The notes: generated by a model from the letters alone, not told the origin. A DNA stretch of 64,000 nucleotides from Mesorhizobium sp. (GCA_004020365.1 SAQR01000005.1:147230-211229); one strand, 5' to 3'; positions 8,755-17,483 are shown, counted from the first letter of the stretch. Numbers and translations are program-made.

Positions 8755-9465
8755 TCACTTCAACTCGAAAGTGACGGTGACCTGCACCGTGTAGGAATTC
8801 TCGCCAGCCTGCACCGGAACCGATTCGCGGGCCGCATCAAAGGCCTTGGCGTTCATCGGTATCGGCGGCGGCGGGACATTCTGGTCGGTGATTTCCAGCA
8901 CCCGCCCGATGCTGACGCCGGCGGCTTCGGCCAGCGTCCTGGCCTTGGCCATGGCGTCGGCGACCGCCTTCTTGCGGGCTTCGGTGAGAGTTGCCGTTGG
9001 ATTCTCGTTGGAGAACGAGATGCCGCCGCCCTGGTTGACGCCGAGCGATACCGCCCTGTCGAGAATCTCGCCTGTCTTGTCGATGTCGCGGATGCGCACC
9101 GAAAGCGTGTTGGTCACCTGATAGGCGATGAGTTCGGCTTCCTGGCTGCCGTCCGGCTTGTTGGTATAATTGTAGCGCGGGCTGATCTGGATGCCGGCTG
9201 TCTGCAGGTCGCGCTCCTTGATGCCGGCCGACTTCATTGCGGCGATCACCGAAGCCATGGCATCATTGTTGGCATCGAGCGCGGCACGCGCGGTCTTGGC
9301 CTCGCGCATGACGCTGAGCGTCAGCAGCGCCAGATCGGGGCGCGCGGTCGCTTCGCCTTCGCCAGTCACGACGATGCGGGGCGGCGGCTGCGAATCGGCC
9401 GCGCTGGCCATCGCCGGAAAAGCGACTGCGGCGGCGAGCGCCAGGGGCAAAAAATGTCTGGTCAT
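8755..9465 (-). CDS. SIMPL (DUF541) domain periplasmic protein
   Basis: A 236-residue exported protein with a signal peptide (MTRHFLPLALAAAVAFPAMA, cleavage near ASA-A). The mature part is a single SIMPL/DUF541 domain. It starts IVVTGEGEATARPDLALLTL, with the expected NNDAMASVIAAMKSAGI helix, SPRYNY block, VSLGVNQGGGISF segment and the C-terminal strand TVQVTVTFELK. SIMPL proteins occur in the periplasm or outer membrane. One homologue (BP26/Omp28 of Brucella) is a known antigen, but the biochemical role is unsettled. It is transcribed alone towards the shared terminator. Confidence 0.9.
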   Translation of the reverse strand: MTRHFLPLALAAAVAFPAMASAADSQPPPRIVVTGEGEATARPDLALLTLSVMREAKTARAALDANNDAMASVIAAMKSAGIKERDLQTAGIQISPRYNYTNKPDGSQEAELIAYQVTNTLSVRIRDIDKTGEILDRAVSLGVNQGGGISFSNENPTATLTEARKKAVADAMAKARTLAEAAGVSIGRVLEITDQNVPPPPIPMNAKAFDAARESVPVQAGENSYTVQVTVTFELK

Positions 9466-9702
9466 AAAAATCTCCTCGGTCTGCGATCCAGTCGCGTTTG
9501 TCGACTAGCGCATCCGCCCAAGAATCGGAATCGATTTCGGGAAGCACGATGCGTAGATTCAAAGCGTTAGAGCGTATTTTGCGCGTCCAAGTGGATGCAC
9601 GTCGATGTAATACCTGAATATGGGCTGATTTGGACGATTTCGGCCAGCCCGTCCGGAAAGCCTTGTGCGGTTCGGGGAAAAACATTAATCCAGCCGCGTG
9701 TG

Positions 9703-9778
9703 GGGCCTGTAGCTCAATGGTTAGAGCCGGCGGCTCATAACCGCTTGGTTGGGGGTTCGAGTCCCTCCGGGCCCACCA
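9703..9778 (+). tRNA. tRNA-Ile2 (CAT anticodon, probably lysidine-modified)
   Basis: A complete cloverleaf with acceptor GGGCCTG/CGGGCCC, D-arm GCTCAATGGTTAGAGC, anticodon loop CTCATAA (anticodon CAT), T-arm GGGGGTTCGAGTCCC and encoded CCA. CAT can mean Met or Ile2. The anticodon arm and variable loop (GGCTCATAACCGCTTGG) closely match the bacterial Ile2 type read after TilS modification, so Ile2 is preferred over elongator Met. Confidence 0.88.
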
Positions 9779-10358
9779 AAATTATTCAATATCAACCGGT
9801 TATGGTCAACTTCGCTTAGAAGTGGGCCAATCTAGATTCTATGCCCCAGGAGTCAGGTGCATCGACTCAATCCATGAGCGGGAAGGGCGAGTTTTGCCTG
9901 CTCTAAATTCTATTGTCGTCCTGTTCGTCAGTCGGGTTTGTGCAGCCATGTATAGTCCAGCTATTTCAAGGCTGGAAAGACCCTTGGGCGACGCGTGCTG
10001 CAAAAGGCGGTAACGACGTGTGAATGGGATGGTTGGCGCGACCGATCGAGAATGCCACGTCGGCAAGCAAGCTGGTGTCAACACAGCTGGGCGTACTGCC
10101 AACAGGCGAGAGGCACAGCCGTTGCTCGCTGCTCAAAGCGGCGTCTTCCGACTTTCGCGGGATATCACCCATGCTCGCAACGGGTCTGCCATAGACTTTC
10201 GCATCGCCTGACCGGTGCTTCCGTCCGATGGTGGCGCAGGCCGAGGCCGTGCAACTTCCTCCGTAGACGCCAGGTGGCGGTCCATGGAGGCTCATGCCAA
10301 ATCCACGGGCGCCAGCGGCGGAGGTGGCCGATACGGCCGTGGTCAGCAGGAGACAAAC
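9779..10358. other. intergenic region between tRNA-Ile2 and the MBL hydrolase gene
   Basis: No convincing gene on either strand. It contains a short segment at about 9822-9866 (GGGCCAATCTAGATTC, then GTCAGGTGCAT) that recurs near 53165. It also contains the promoter-like TAGAC motif at 10192. The region marks the change from housekeeping to accessory-looking content and may have been the site of past insertions. Confidence 0.45.
10190..10231 (+). promoter_or_regulatory. TAGAC-type promoter motif, site A (MBL hydrolase)
   Basis: TAGACTTTCGCATCGCC begins at 10192, and a GATGG box begins 35 bases later, 132 bases before the ATG of the MBL gene. It is nearly identical to site B at 16099 over about 40 bases. 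Confidence 0.55.
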
Positions 10359-11318
10359 ATGACCCTGGACAACATTTCACACCCCTCGATCCAACACTGC
10401 GCCGACAGCCTGAACGCGAAGCACGGCAATGGCAGACCGGAGCCCGAGTTGGTTCCGTCGCGCTACGCGCTGCAGGTCGGCGACATCGACGTGCTGATCG
10501 TCAGCGATGGAGTGCTGCCAATACCAGCCCCGGTCATGGCATACAACGTCGACCCGGCCGTCAGGGCGGCCTGGCTGGACGACATGTTCCTGCCGTCGGA
10601 CGTGCTCGAATGGCCGCTGAACGTGGTCGTCGTGCGCAGCGGCGGCCGGACCATACTCGTCGACGCCGGGTTGGGGGCGGACCCGGACTTGCACTTGCCG
10701 CGGGCCGGGCGGTTGGTCTCGCGGCTGGAGGCCGCCGGCATCGATCTCGCATCCGTCACCGACGTGGTGCTGACCCATATGCATATGGACCATATCGGCG
10801 GGCTGCTCATCGACGGGGTGAAGGACCAGCTGCGTCCGGATCTGCGGATTCACGTGGCGGCCGCCGAGCTCAAGTTCTGGGAGTCGCCCGATTTCTCCCG
10901 CGCCTCCATGCCAACGGGATTCCCGGATGCGCTTCGGCGGGCGGCCAAGCGGTTCGTGAATGAGTACCGCAGCCAGTTGCGGCCGTTTGAGACGGAGCGC
11001 GAGGTGGCGCCGGGGGTGGTTGTCACGCTCACTGGCGGCCACACCCCCGGGCACAGCGTGGTCCGCCTGGCGTCCGGCGGCGATAGGCTGACCTTCGCCG
11101 GCGACGCCGTGTTCCAGGTCGGGTTCGACCAACCCGACTGGCACAACGGCTTCGAACACGACCCTGAGGAGGCGGCCCGCGTCCGCATCAATCTTTTGCG
11201 GGAGCTGGCCGCGACCCGTGAGCCGCTGGTGGCCACTCACCTGCCATTCCCGTCTATCTGCCATGTGGCGGTGGACGGCGATGTCTTTCGTTGCGTACCG
11301 GCTGTCTGGGACTACTGA
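10359..11318 (+). CDS. MBL-fold metallo-hydrolase
   Basis: A 319-residue metallo-beta-lactamase-fold protein. The dinuclear metal site is visible: THMHMDHIGG (HxHxDH) near residue 148, GHTPGHS with the third-site His near residue 230, AGDAVFQ with the bridging Asp, and a final His in ATHLPFP. The layout resembles lactonase/methyl-parathion-hydrolase-like members rather than true beta-lactamases. No signal peptide is evident. The start at 10359 is chosen because AGGAGACAA lies just upstream; the frame is open further back. It lies downstream of TAGAC site A and is followed 52 bases later by a Bfd-like ferredoxin gene. Confidence 0.88.
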   Translation: MTLDNISHPSIQHCADSLNAKHGNGRPEPELVPSRYALQVGDIDVLIVSDGVLPIPAPVMAYNVDPAVRAAWLDDMFLPSDVLEWPLNVVVVRSGGRTILVDAGLGADPDLHLPRAGRLVSRLEAAGIDLASVTDVVLTHMHMDHIGGLLIDGVKDQLRPDLRIHVAAAELKFWESPDFSRASMPTGFPDALRRAAKRFVNEYRSQLRPFETEREVAPGVVVTLTGGHTPGHSVVRLASGGDRLTFAGDAVFQVGFDQPDWHNGFEHDPEEAARVRINLLRELAATREPLVATHLPFPSICHVAVDGDVFRCVPAVWDY

Positions 11319-11370
11319 CCCGCTTGTCGGGTCAGAGCCGTACCAGGTCGGCATCGAGACTTATCGCGCC

Positions 11371-11577
11371 ATGATCGTGTGCTCGTGCAATGTGTTGAGC
11401 GATCAGGACGTCCGCTCCGCCGTCAAGGCGGAGCGAACGTGCTCGATCCGCCAGGTCTATGGCTGTCTCGGCTGCAGCGCCCAGTGCGGCCGTTGCGCGC
11501 GTACTATCCGCCGCATCATTGACGAGGCGCTCGCCAGCGCCCGTGCGGCATCGTGCAACGACCGCGCGCAGTCCTGA
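11371..11577 (+). CDS. Bfd-like (2Fe-2S)-binding protein
   Basis: A 68-residue protein starting MIVCSCNVLSDQDVRSAV. It has the four-cysteine pattern of bacterioferritin-associated ferredoxin: CxC at the N-terminus, then GCLGCSAQCGRCARTIRRII. In the better-studied members this domain delivers electrons to bacterioferritin to release stored iron. No bacterioferritin gene is in the window, and related BFD domains also occur as electron-transfer modules. It is on the same strand as and close to the MBL gene, and could be co-transcribed with it. Confidence 0.82.
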   Translation: MIVCSCNVLSDQDVRSAVKAERTCSIRQVYGCLGCSAQCGRCARTIRRIIDEALASARAASCNDRAQS

Positions 11578-11621
11578 CTCGGCCACCTCGGCCGTCCGGC
11601 GCAGCCTTTCAGTCAGGAACC

Positions 11622-11663
11622 CATAGACCAACGTATCGGACGCATGCGTCCTCGGCATGATAG
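11622..11663 (+). promoter_or_regulatory. TAGAC-type promoter motif, site D (cytochrome b leader)
   Basis: TAGACCAACG starts at 11624 and GATAG starts at 11659 (35 bases later), 66 bases before the small ORF at 11725. It resembles site F (28137) most closely; both end GCATGATRG. Confidence 0.4.
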
Positions 11664-11724
11664 TTCGAACACTGGAAAGGCTGGCATGCTTGGGGCCTCC
11701 ACACCCAACCAAGGAGCATCGGAA

Positions 11725-11892
11725 ATGACGCTCGGATTCGTTCTTTCGAGGATGCTGCAGATCTTCCTGAGGGTCTGGGCCGTCGACACGACAGCGCAGC
11801 CGGTTAGGCGCGGCGGCAACGGGTTTGCTCGCGCGATGGTCCGGCCGATCTACTTACGCGTCCCGTCGAGGAAGGTTCGTGACCGCGAGTGA
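11725..11892 (+). CDS. possible small protein upstream of cytochrome b
   Basis: A 55-residue ORF starting [20 protein letters not shown], with an ideal Shine-Dalgarno sequence (AAGGAG, 8 bases before ATG) and a TAGAC-type motif 66 bases further up. The N-terminal 20 residues are hydrophobic enough to insert in or lie along a membrane; the rest is Arg-rich. Its TGA overlaps a GTG that opens the cytochrome b frame. I recognise no family. It could be a small membrane protein, a leader peptide or a chance ORF. Confidence 0.35.
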   Translation: MTLGFVLSRMLQIFLRVWAVDTTAQPVRRGGNGFARAMVRPIYLRVPSRKVRDRE

Positions 11893-11978
11893 ACCCGCTC
11901 GTCCGTGTTAAAGGGCGGCTGGCCAAGGAGCGCCGGCCGATATCGATACCGGCAATTTCAAAAACCAGAGGCACTCCG

Positions 11979-13232
11979 ATGAGCGGTGGGCATTCCACCT
12001 ATATTCCCAAGACCAGGATCGGACGCTGGTTCGACGCCCGCCTGCCGGTGCCGCGCCTGGTGCATGATCAGTTCATCGTCTACCCGGTTCCACGCAACCT
12101 GAACTACGCCTATTCGTTCGGCGGCATCCTATCGATGATGCTGGCCGCGCAGATCGTGACCGGCGTCGTGCTGGCCATGCACTACGCGGCCGACACGACA
12201 CTGGCCTTCAATTCCGTAGACAAGATCATGCGCGACGTGAATTCCGGCTGGCTGTTGCGCTACCTGCACTCCAACGGCGCGTCGTTCTTCTTCATCGCGG
12301 TCTACGTCCATGTCTCCCGTGGCCTCTATTACGGCTCCTACAAGGCGCCGCGCGAACTGCTGTGGGTCCTCGGCTGCACCAACCTTCTGTTGATGATGGC
12401 TACGGCGTTCATGGGTTACGTGCTGCCGTGGGGACAAATGTCGTTCTGGGGCGCGACCGTAATCACCGGCTTCTTCAGCGCCATTCCGCTGGTCGGCGAC
12501 TGGGTGCAGCAATTGCTGCTCGGCGGCTTTGCGGTGGACAATCCGACTCTAAACCGCTTCTTTGCGCTGCATTACCTGCTGCCGTTCATGCTGACGGGCG
12601 TCGTCATCCTGCACATCTGGGCGCTTCACGTCGCCGGCCAGACCAATCCGGCGGGTATAGACGTGAAGTCGAAAGCCGACGTCGTGGACTTCACGCCCCA
12701 TGCCACGATGAAGGACGTGCTTGGGGCCGTGGTGTTCCTGCTCGCCTTTGCGTACTTCGTCTTCTACGTGCCGAACTATCTCGGGCATCCAGACAATTAC
12801 ACCGCCGCCGACCCGCTGAAGACGCCGGCGCATATCGTGCCCGAGTGGTACTTCCTGCCTTTCTACGCGATCCTGCGCGCCGTCACCTTCAACATCGGGC
12901 CGATCGACTCGAAGCTCGGCGGCGTGCTCGCCATGTTCGGCGCCATCGCCGTGTTGTTCTTCGTGCCCTGGCTCGACACGTCGAAGGTGCGCTCGGCCGT
13001 CTACCGGCCCTGGTACAGGCGGTTCTTCTGGCTGTTTGTCGCCAACGCCCTCTTCCTTGGCTGGCTGGGGTCCAAGCCGGCGGAAGGCTGGTATATCCCC
13101 GCCATGCAGGTGTCGACCCTCTACTACTTCGCGTTCTTTCTCGTCGTCATGCCGCTGCTGGGCGTGATCGAGACGCCGCGCCGGCTGCCGAACTCGATAA
13201 CCGAAGCGATCCTGGAGAAAGGCAAGGATTAA
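11979..13232 (+). CDS. cytochrome b (bc1-complex type), encoded without its partners
   Basis: A 417-residue cytochrome b. Expected motifs are present: [14 protein letters not shown] near the N-terminus, heme histidines in [13 protein letters not shown]-type and [25 protein letters not shown] segments, the [18 protein letters not shown] Qo helix, [20 protein letters not shown], and the [13 protein letters not shown] signature (PEWY) near the Qo site. Eight or nine membrane helices are expected. The start at 11979 gives the family's typical [12 protein letters not shown] beginning; the frame extends upstream. Normally the gene sits between Rieske (petA/fbcF) and cytochrome c1 (petC) genes, but neither is present here. 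This is probably a second, stand-alone copy with a specialised or lost role. Confidence 0.92.
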   Translation: MSGGHSTYIPKTRIGRWFDARLPVPRLVHDQFIVYPVPRNLNYAYSFGGILSMMLAAQIVTGVVLAMHYAADTTLAFNSVDKIMRDVNSGWLLRYLHSNGASFFFIAVYVHVSRGLYYGSYKAPRELLWVLGCTNLLLMMATAFMGYVLPWGQMSFWGATVITGFFSAIPLVGDWVQQLLLGGFAVDNPTLNRFFALHYLLPFMLTGVVILHIWALHVAGQTNPAGIDVKSKADVVDFTPHATMKDVLGAVVFLLAFAYFVFYVPNYLGHPDNYTAADPLKTPAHIVPEWYFLPFYAILRAVTFNIGPIDSKLGGVLAMFGAIAVLFFVPWLDTSKVRSAVYRPWYRRFFWLFVANALFLGWLGSKPAEGWYIPAMQVSTLYYFAFFLVVMPLLGVIETPRRLPNSITEAILEKGKD

Positions 13233-13283
13233 CACCGAAGGAACGCTCGTCATGCTCCGAGGCGAGGTTTGTGCGAGGATTTT

Positions 13284-14837
13284 ATGGATTCGGATCCGGT
13301 CACGAGCTGGTGGAATGCTCCCCATCTCTACATGGTGCTGGTCGGTCTCGCCGGCATAGTCGTTTGGCACGTCATTCCGAGGCGGCTCTCCACCACCGGG
13401 CTGATTGTTCAGATCGCATTCTTCCTTATCATGTCGGTCCTGCTGCTTGACGGAGCCGTGCTCCCCTACGAACCGACACGGGGCACCGAGACAACCGCTA
13501 GCGCAATCCTCGTCGGTTCGGCCAAGTTGCTGTGGTGGGTTCACCTCGCCTGGGCGCTGATCGGATTTGTCCGCATCTATCTCGTATTCGAGCGAAAGCC
13601 GCGCGAGGCGCGCCTTCTGCAGGACCTCGTCGTCGGCGCCGTCTATGTTGGGATGCTGCTGTCGATCCTGGCTTTCGTCTTCGGTGCGCCGGTCGGAACG
13701 CTGATCGCCACCTCGGGCGTCTTTGCCATCGTACTCGGACTGGCGCTCCAGAATACGCTGAGCGACGTCTTTTCGGGCATCGCGCTCACCCTCGGACGAC
13801 CTTATGTGCTTGGGGACTGGATCGTCCTGAGCGACGGCACCGAAGGCCGCGTCGTGGAGACCAACTGGCGATCGACCCACCTGCTCACTTTGGCGCACAA
13901 CGTGGTGGCGCTGCCGAACAGCTTCCTCGCGAAGCTAGGGCTGACCAATGTCAGCAGCCCTGAGGAGAGCCATGGGCTGTCCGTCACGATAAGATTGGCG
14001 CCGACCAAAATGCCGGCGATCGTCGCCGACGTCATGAACGCGGCCTTGCAAAGCAGCAACACAATACTGAGGGAGCCGCCACCAGTGGTCGCTATCAAAG
14101 CTCTGGATGCGACGGCGATCGAGGTCGACTTGTTTTTTCGGGTCGCAAATGTCGGTCAGCGAATTCCAGCGACGAACGAAATTTTCGATCTTGTCTACCG
14201 TCATTCCAAGTCCGCGGGTTTGCGGCTGGCAACGCCACCCTCCTCTTCGATTCTCATGAATGACTTGCCGAACGAAGAGACGGCAAATCTCCCAGAAGTC
14301 ACGCCGATCAAGCTTATAAATGCCATACCAGTATTCTCGGCGTTGACGGACAACGAAAAAGAAGCCCTCGCGGCAACGATTACGGTGCGCACCTATCGCA
14401 AGGGCGACATCATAGCACGACAGGGAGAGATGCTGCCCTCCCTGATGATTGTTCGGACGGGCATCATTGTCCGAGAGCGTGGCGAAGATGACGCCCATCC
14501 GCAGGAGACCGGCCACCTCGCTCCCGGCGACTTTTTCGGAGAGACGGGTCTGCTCGCGGGCATTGGCGAAACCTCGACCTTGCGCGCGATGAGCCACGTC
14601 GTGGTCTACGAGATTGACCAGCAAAGCTTCGCGCCTCTGCTGCTCGACCGGCCCGAAATGGCCGAAGATCTTGCGGCGGTCCTCTCAGCCAGGATGTCCC
14701 TCGGCGGTAGCCGCACCGGACAAGAGCACACGGATTCGAAATTCGCGCTGCTCAAAGCCATGCAGACGATCTTTCACCCGGTACCGTTCCGGCGCGTTTC
14801 GAGCGCCGGCAGACCGGGCGTACAAGAAGGGAGGTAG
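13284..14837 (+). CDS. MscS-family channel with C-terminal cyclic-nucleotide-binding domain
   Basis: A 517-residue membrane protein. Four N-terminal hydrophobic helices are followed by the MscS pore-lining helix and beta domain: GVFAIVLGLALQNTLSDVFSG near residue 150, GRPYVLGDWIVLSDGTEGRV, and VALPNSFLA. After residue about 345 comes a cyclic-nucleotide-binding domain (IPVFSALTDNEKEALAA, RKGDIIARQGE, APGDFFGETGLLAG). The combination matches the bacterial cyclic-nucleotide-gated MscS subgroup. The start at 13284 follows a GAGGA; a TTG at 13269 is an alternative. It lies 51 bases after cytochrome b, probably in the same operon. Confidence 0.9.
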   Translation: MDSDPVTSWWNAPHLYMVLVGLAGIVVWHVIPRRLSTTGLIVQIAFFLIMSVLLLDGAVLPYEPTRGTETTASAILVGSAKLLWWVHLAWALIGFVRIYLVFERKPREARLLQDLVVGAVYVGMLLSILAFVFGAPVGTLIATSGVFAIVLGLALQNTLSDVFSGIALTLGRPYVLGDWIVLSDGTEGRVVETNWRSTHLLTLAHNVVALPNSFLAKLGLTNVSSPEESHGLSVTIRLAPTKMPAIVADVMNAALQSSNTILREPPPVVAIKALDATAIEVDLFFRVANVGQRIPATNEIFDLVYRHSKSAGLRLATPPSSSILMNDLPNEETANLPEVTPIKLINAIPVFSALTDNEKEALAATITVRTYRKGDIIARQGEMLPSLMIVRTGIIVRERGEDDAHPQETGHLAPGDFFGETGLLAGIGETSTLRAMSHVVVYEIDQQSFAPLLLDRPEMAEDLAAVLSARMSLGGSRTGQEHTDSKFALLKAMQTIFHPVPFRRVSSAGRPGVQEGR

Positions 14838-14839
14838 CC

Positions 14840-14990
14840 ATGAGCATCCAGACCGCATCCCCATATCGGTTTGGCGGCCATGACCTACCTGATCGATGGG
14901 GAGATCGTCCACCGAGACAGTCTCGGTAAGGTGCAGGCTCTCCGCCCCGGTGAAGTCAGCTGGATGACGAGAGGCATACCCATAATATGA
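14840..14990 (+). pseudogene. pirin remnant
   Basis: A good ribosome site (GGGAGGT) precedes ATG at 14840, which reads [13 protein letters not shown] and soon stops. In another frame, 14880-14990 gives [20 protein letters not shown] then [10 protein letters not shown], the metal-site region of pirin (normally TYLxxGEHxHRDSxG, then GDVxWMTAGRGIxHSE). It is cut off right after WMTRG. Most of the gene, including the remainder of the cupin barrels, is missing. This is a degraded pirin downstream of the channel gene. Confidence 0.7.
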
Positions 14991-15026
14991 GGATGCTGGT
15001 CATCGAACTCTCCTCCTGGCTTGGGG

Positions 15027-15785
15027 TTAATCCTGCGGCGCCTGCATGGCGGGTAGCCGCAATATCACCGTCGTGCCCGACCCGAAGGCGCTCTCGATGT
15101 CGACGCGCCCGCCGTGCCGCTCGGCAAAATGCTTCACCATCGGCAGGCCGACACCGCCGAGGCCTGTGCCCTTGGTAGTGAAAAAGGGATCGAAGGCGCG
15201 GAGCACGGTCTCCCGCGTCATTCCGATTCCACTGTCTTCGATACGGAGCTCGACGACAGTGCCAGGATCCTGAACGACCGCGGCGGCCCTTATCGAGATC
15301 AACCCGCCGTTCGGCATCGCGTCGCGCGCGTTGAATACGAGATTCAAGACCGCGTTCTGCAATCCCAGCGGATCGCATTTCGCTGCGGGTAGATCGCGCC
15401 CAACGCGAACTTCGAGACGAACGTTCGTCTCCCATGCGCTTCGGACAAGATTTTCGACCTCGGCCAAGCAGGCGCCCACGCTTACATGTTCCCGCGCTCG
15501 ATGACTTGCCGCGGCCCGGCCGACCGTCTCCCTCACGAGCGCGGCGGCTTGCTGCAGGGCGGTCCTGGCGCTGGCGATTACGGGGTCGAGAGCTGGAGCC
15601 CTCGAGACATGCGGGTCGCGGGCGACCCGATTCAGTGCAGATGAAGCGACCTGAATAAGATTGCCCAGATCATGAACAATGCCGGCCGTCGACTGCTCTG
15701 CCGGCGCGTCGGACGGGGAAACATCGGTAGTCCGGTCAAAGACATGATTGTCGGCCGTGCCTGACCTTGTTTCCGTGCCTGACAT
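15027..15785 (-). CDS. soluble sensor histidine kinase
   Basis: A 252-residue kinase with no membrane segment. The dimerisation/phosphoacceptor helix carries the H-box VHDLGNLIQVASSALN near residue 40. The ATPase domain follows, with N-box NLVFNARDAMPNGG, G1 IEDSGIGM, FDPFFTTKGTGLGGVGL and G2 GSGTTV. It lacks a sensor domain, so signal input probably comes from a partner protein. No response regulator is adjacent. The start is set at the Met with GAGG about 8 bases upstream; a Met two codons earlier and an ATG at 15821 are alternatives. Confidence 0.85.
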   Translation of the reverse strand: MSGTETRSGTADNHVFDRTTDVSPSDAPAEQSTAGIVHDLGNLIQVASSALNRVARDPHVSRAPALDPVIASARTALQQAAALVRETVGRAAASHRAREHVSVGACLAEVENLVRSAWETNVRLEVRVGRDLPAAKCDPLGLQNAVLNLVFNARDAMPNGGLISIRAAAVVQDPGTVVELRIEDSGIGMTRETVLRAFDPFFTTKGTGLGGVGLPMVKHFAERHGGRVDIESAFGSGTTVILRLPAMQAPQD

Positions 15786-16203
15786 TTTCATGCCCTCTTT
15801 TGTTCGGTCGACACCTGGCAATCCGGTCGTGTGAGGTCACTATATTGAGGAGCATTTTCGGGTCGATTGGATGGAGGACGAGGGCGAGCCATACGGCGGT
15901 ATATGTCTCGCTGCAGTTTTCGCCGGATTGATCGCCATGGCACCGACAGCCGACGCCAGTCGGCCGCGTACTCCCTGCCAACCTTGGGCGCGCTGCCTGG
16001 GAACGTCGGCGCAGCCGGCGATGCGTTCGATCGATGCCGGGAACCTACCCGTGCGCCGACTACCGGCTACAGCTGCCATTCCCCCGGGTGCATCGTCCTA
16101 GACTTTCGGATCGCCTGACCGAGCCGTCCGTCGAATATTTTTCGCGCGCCAAGTGGGCGCATTCTTCTCGGTATCGGACGACCCGCCGCACAGGAGAAGA
16201 CAC
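15786..16203. other. intergenic region upstream of alpha/beta hydrolase and kinase genes
   Basis: Divergent intergenic region. A 76-codon open frame at 15871-16101 starts MEDEGEPYGGICLAAVFAGL and has a hydrophobic stretch, but it lacks a clear ribosome site and I do not accept it as a gene. The stretch around 15862-15905 resembles one near 34888. The TAGAC motif at 16099 lies at the right end. Confidence 0.4.
16097..16138 (+). promoter_or_regulatory. TAGAC-type promoter motif, site B (alpha/beta hydrolase)
   Basis: CCTAGACTTTCGGATCGCC begins at 16097, and GAATAT begins at 16133 (34 bases after the T of TAGAC), 71 bases before the hydrolase start. It is the best match to site A at 10192. Confidence 0.55.
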
Positions 16204-16989
16204 GTGCACAAGATCATCAGAGCTCTGGCCCTTGTTTACGCATGTTGCGTGTCGGACAGCGCGACGGCGCAGGCCGCGGACCATCAGGCAAAACCGACGA
16301 TCGTGCTGGTGCACGGGGCCTTTGCTGAATCGTCGAGCTGGAACGGCGTCATCGCCGAGCTCAACAGGGACGGTTTCCGGACCATCGCTGCGGCCAACCC
16401 ACTTCGCGGTGTTGCAAGCGATGCGGCCGCCGTATCGGCCGTCATCGGATCCATCGGCGGACCGGTCGTCCTGGTAGGACATTCTTACGGCGGGCCGGTC
16501 ATCACCGAGGCAGCTAACGGGAAGAACAATGTGAAAGCGCTGGTCTATGTGGCCGGATTCGCCCCGGACAAAGGCGAGTCCAGTCTCACGCTTTCGGCGA
16601 AGTTCCCAGGCAGCACGCTTGGCGAGGCGCTCCTGCCGGTGGCGCGGCCGGATGGAGGACAGGACCTATACATCCAGCCGGAAAAGTTTCACGTGCAGTT
16701 CGCGGCCGATGTGCCGGCAGCGCAGGCCAGCCTGATGGCGGCGACACAACGCCCGGTGGCTGACGCCGCCCTGGCAGAGCCCTCCGGCGCGCCTTCTTGG
16801 AAGACAATTCCGTCCTACGCGATCTACGGCTCGGCGGATCGGAATATCCCGCCGGCGGTCATGAAGTTCATGGCCGAGCGCGCCCATTCGGTGAAGACCA
16901 TCGTCGTCGAGGGCGGGTCGCACGCGCTGATGGTCTCGCGTCCAGAAGCGATCGCCTTGCTCATTGAGGAAGCCGCATCGGCGCACTGA
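16204..16989 (+). CDS. exported alpha/beta hydrolase
   Basis: A 261-residue protein beginning with GTG preceded by CAGGAGAAG. A short signal peptide is likely (MHKIIRALALVYACCVSDSA to AQA). The alpha/beta hydrolase core has TIVLVHGAFAESSSW (oxyanion-hole HGA), the nucleophile elbow GHSYGG near residue 97, an acid in YGSADRNIPP, and the catalytic His in GGSHALM near the C-terminus. It resembles the EstC/salicylate-esterase-like group with no lid. It should act in the periplasm on an unknown ester or related substrate, and is preceded by TAGAC site B. Confidence 0.85.
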   Translation: MHKIIRALALVYACCVSDSATAQAADHQAKPTIVLVHGAFAESSSWNGVIAELNRDGFRTIAAANPLRGVASDAAAVSAVIGSIGGPVVLVGHSYGGPVITEAANGKNNVKALVYVAGFAPDKGESSLTLSAKFPGSTLGEALLPVARPDGGQDLYIQPEKFHVQFAADVPAAQASLMAATQRPVADAALAEPSGAPSWKTIPSYAIYGSADRNIPPAVMKFMAERAHSVKTIVVEGGSHALMVSRPEAIALLIEEAASAH

Positions 16990-17051
16990 CGAAACCGGCC
17001 GCCTCGCGCCGGCTGCATTCGAACAAGTGCAAGCCCCCAGGAGACATCGAC

Positions 17052-17429
17052 ATGAAAATCGTGGTCATTGGCGGCACTCGGTACATCCGGTTAGCGACCG
17101 TCGAGAGGTTGCGTCAACAGGGGCACGACGTCGTGGCGGCGTCGCCGCAACGTCGTGCCCTCACAACAGCGGCACCTCATGATCCCGGCCACGCTGGCAG
17201 ACCTCTTCGGGAATTCCTCGAGAACACCGCCTCCGTCCTGCGCCACCTATGGCACAGCCGACATCTTTGGCTTCGGCTACTACGGCAGCGCCTCGGAGGT
17301 CCTGGGTTGGGGCCAAGCGAGGGAAGGCTGCGAAGACAGTGTCGCTTGAGCCAAGCCCTTCTGCTGGCGGTCGAGCGAGTCGCGGACGCGCGTCGCTCTC
17401 ATCGAGGAATTCAGGGCCGGCACGGTTAG
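17052..17429 (+). pseudogene. truncated NmrA-like/SDR gene copy
   Basis: The first 35 or so codons (MKIVVIGGTRYIRLATVERL, then GHDVVAASP) closely parallel the next gene's N-terminus (MKIVIIGGTGLIGSKTVARL, then GHDVLAASP). Here the GxxGxxG motif is broken (GGTRYIR), and homology stops near base 17150. The rest of the frame is Arg/Leu-rich noise; another frame there (17155-17349) shows no family I know. It looks like an interrupted duplicate of the adjacent gene followed by unrelated DNA. Confidence 0.6.
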
Positions 17430-17483
17430 AGCCGCCGGCGTTGTTCCAAGTAGATCTTTTCGAAGTCAGAACAGGAGAATGAC

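Noticed and set aside
9703-9778. tRNA 3' end as an attachment site with a duplicate elsewhere in the window
   Set aside because: I found no second copy of the CTCCGGGCCCACC 3' end and no integrase gene, so no island boundary can be claimed from att sites.
15871-16101. 76-codon plus-strand ORF with a hydrophobic stretch
   Set aside because: No ribosome site, no family resemblance, and it overlaps the likely promoter region of the alpha/beta hydrolase gene.
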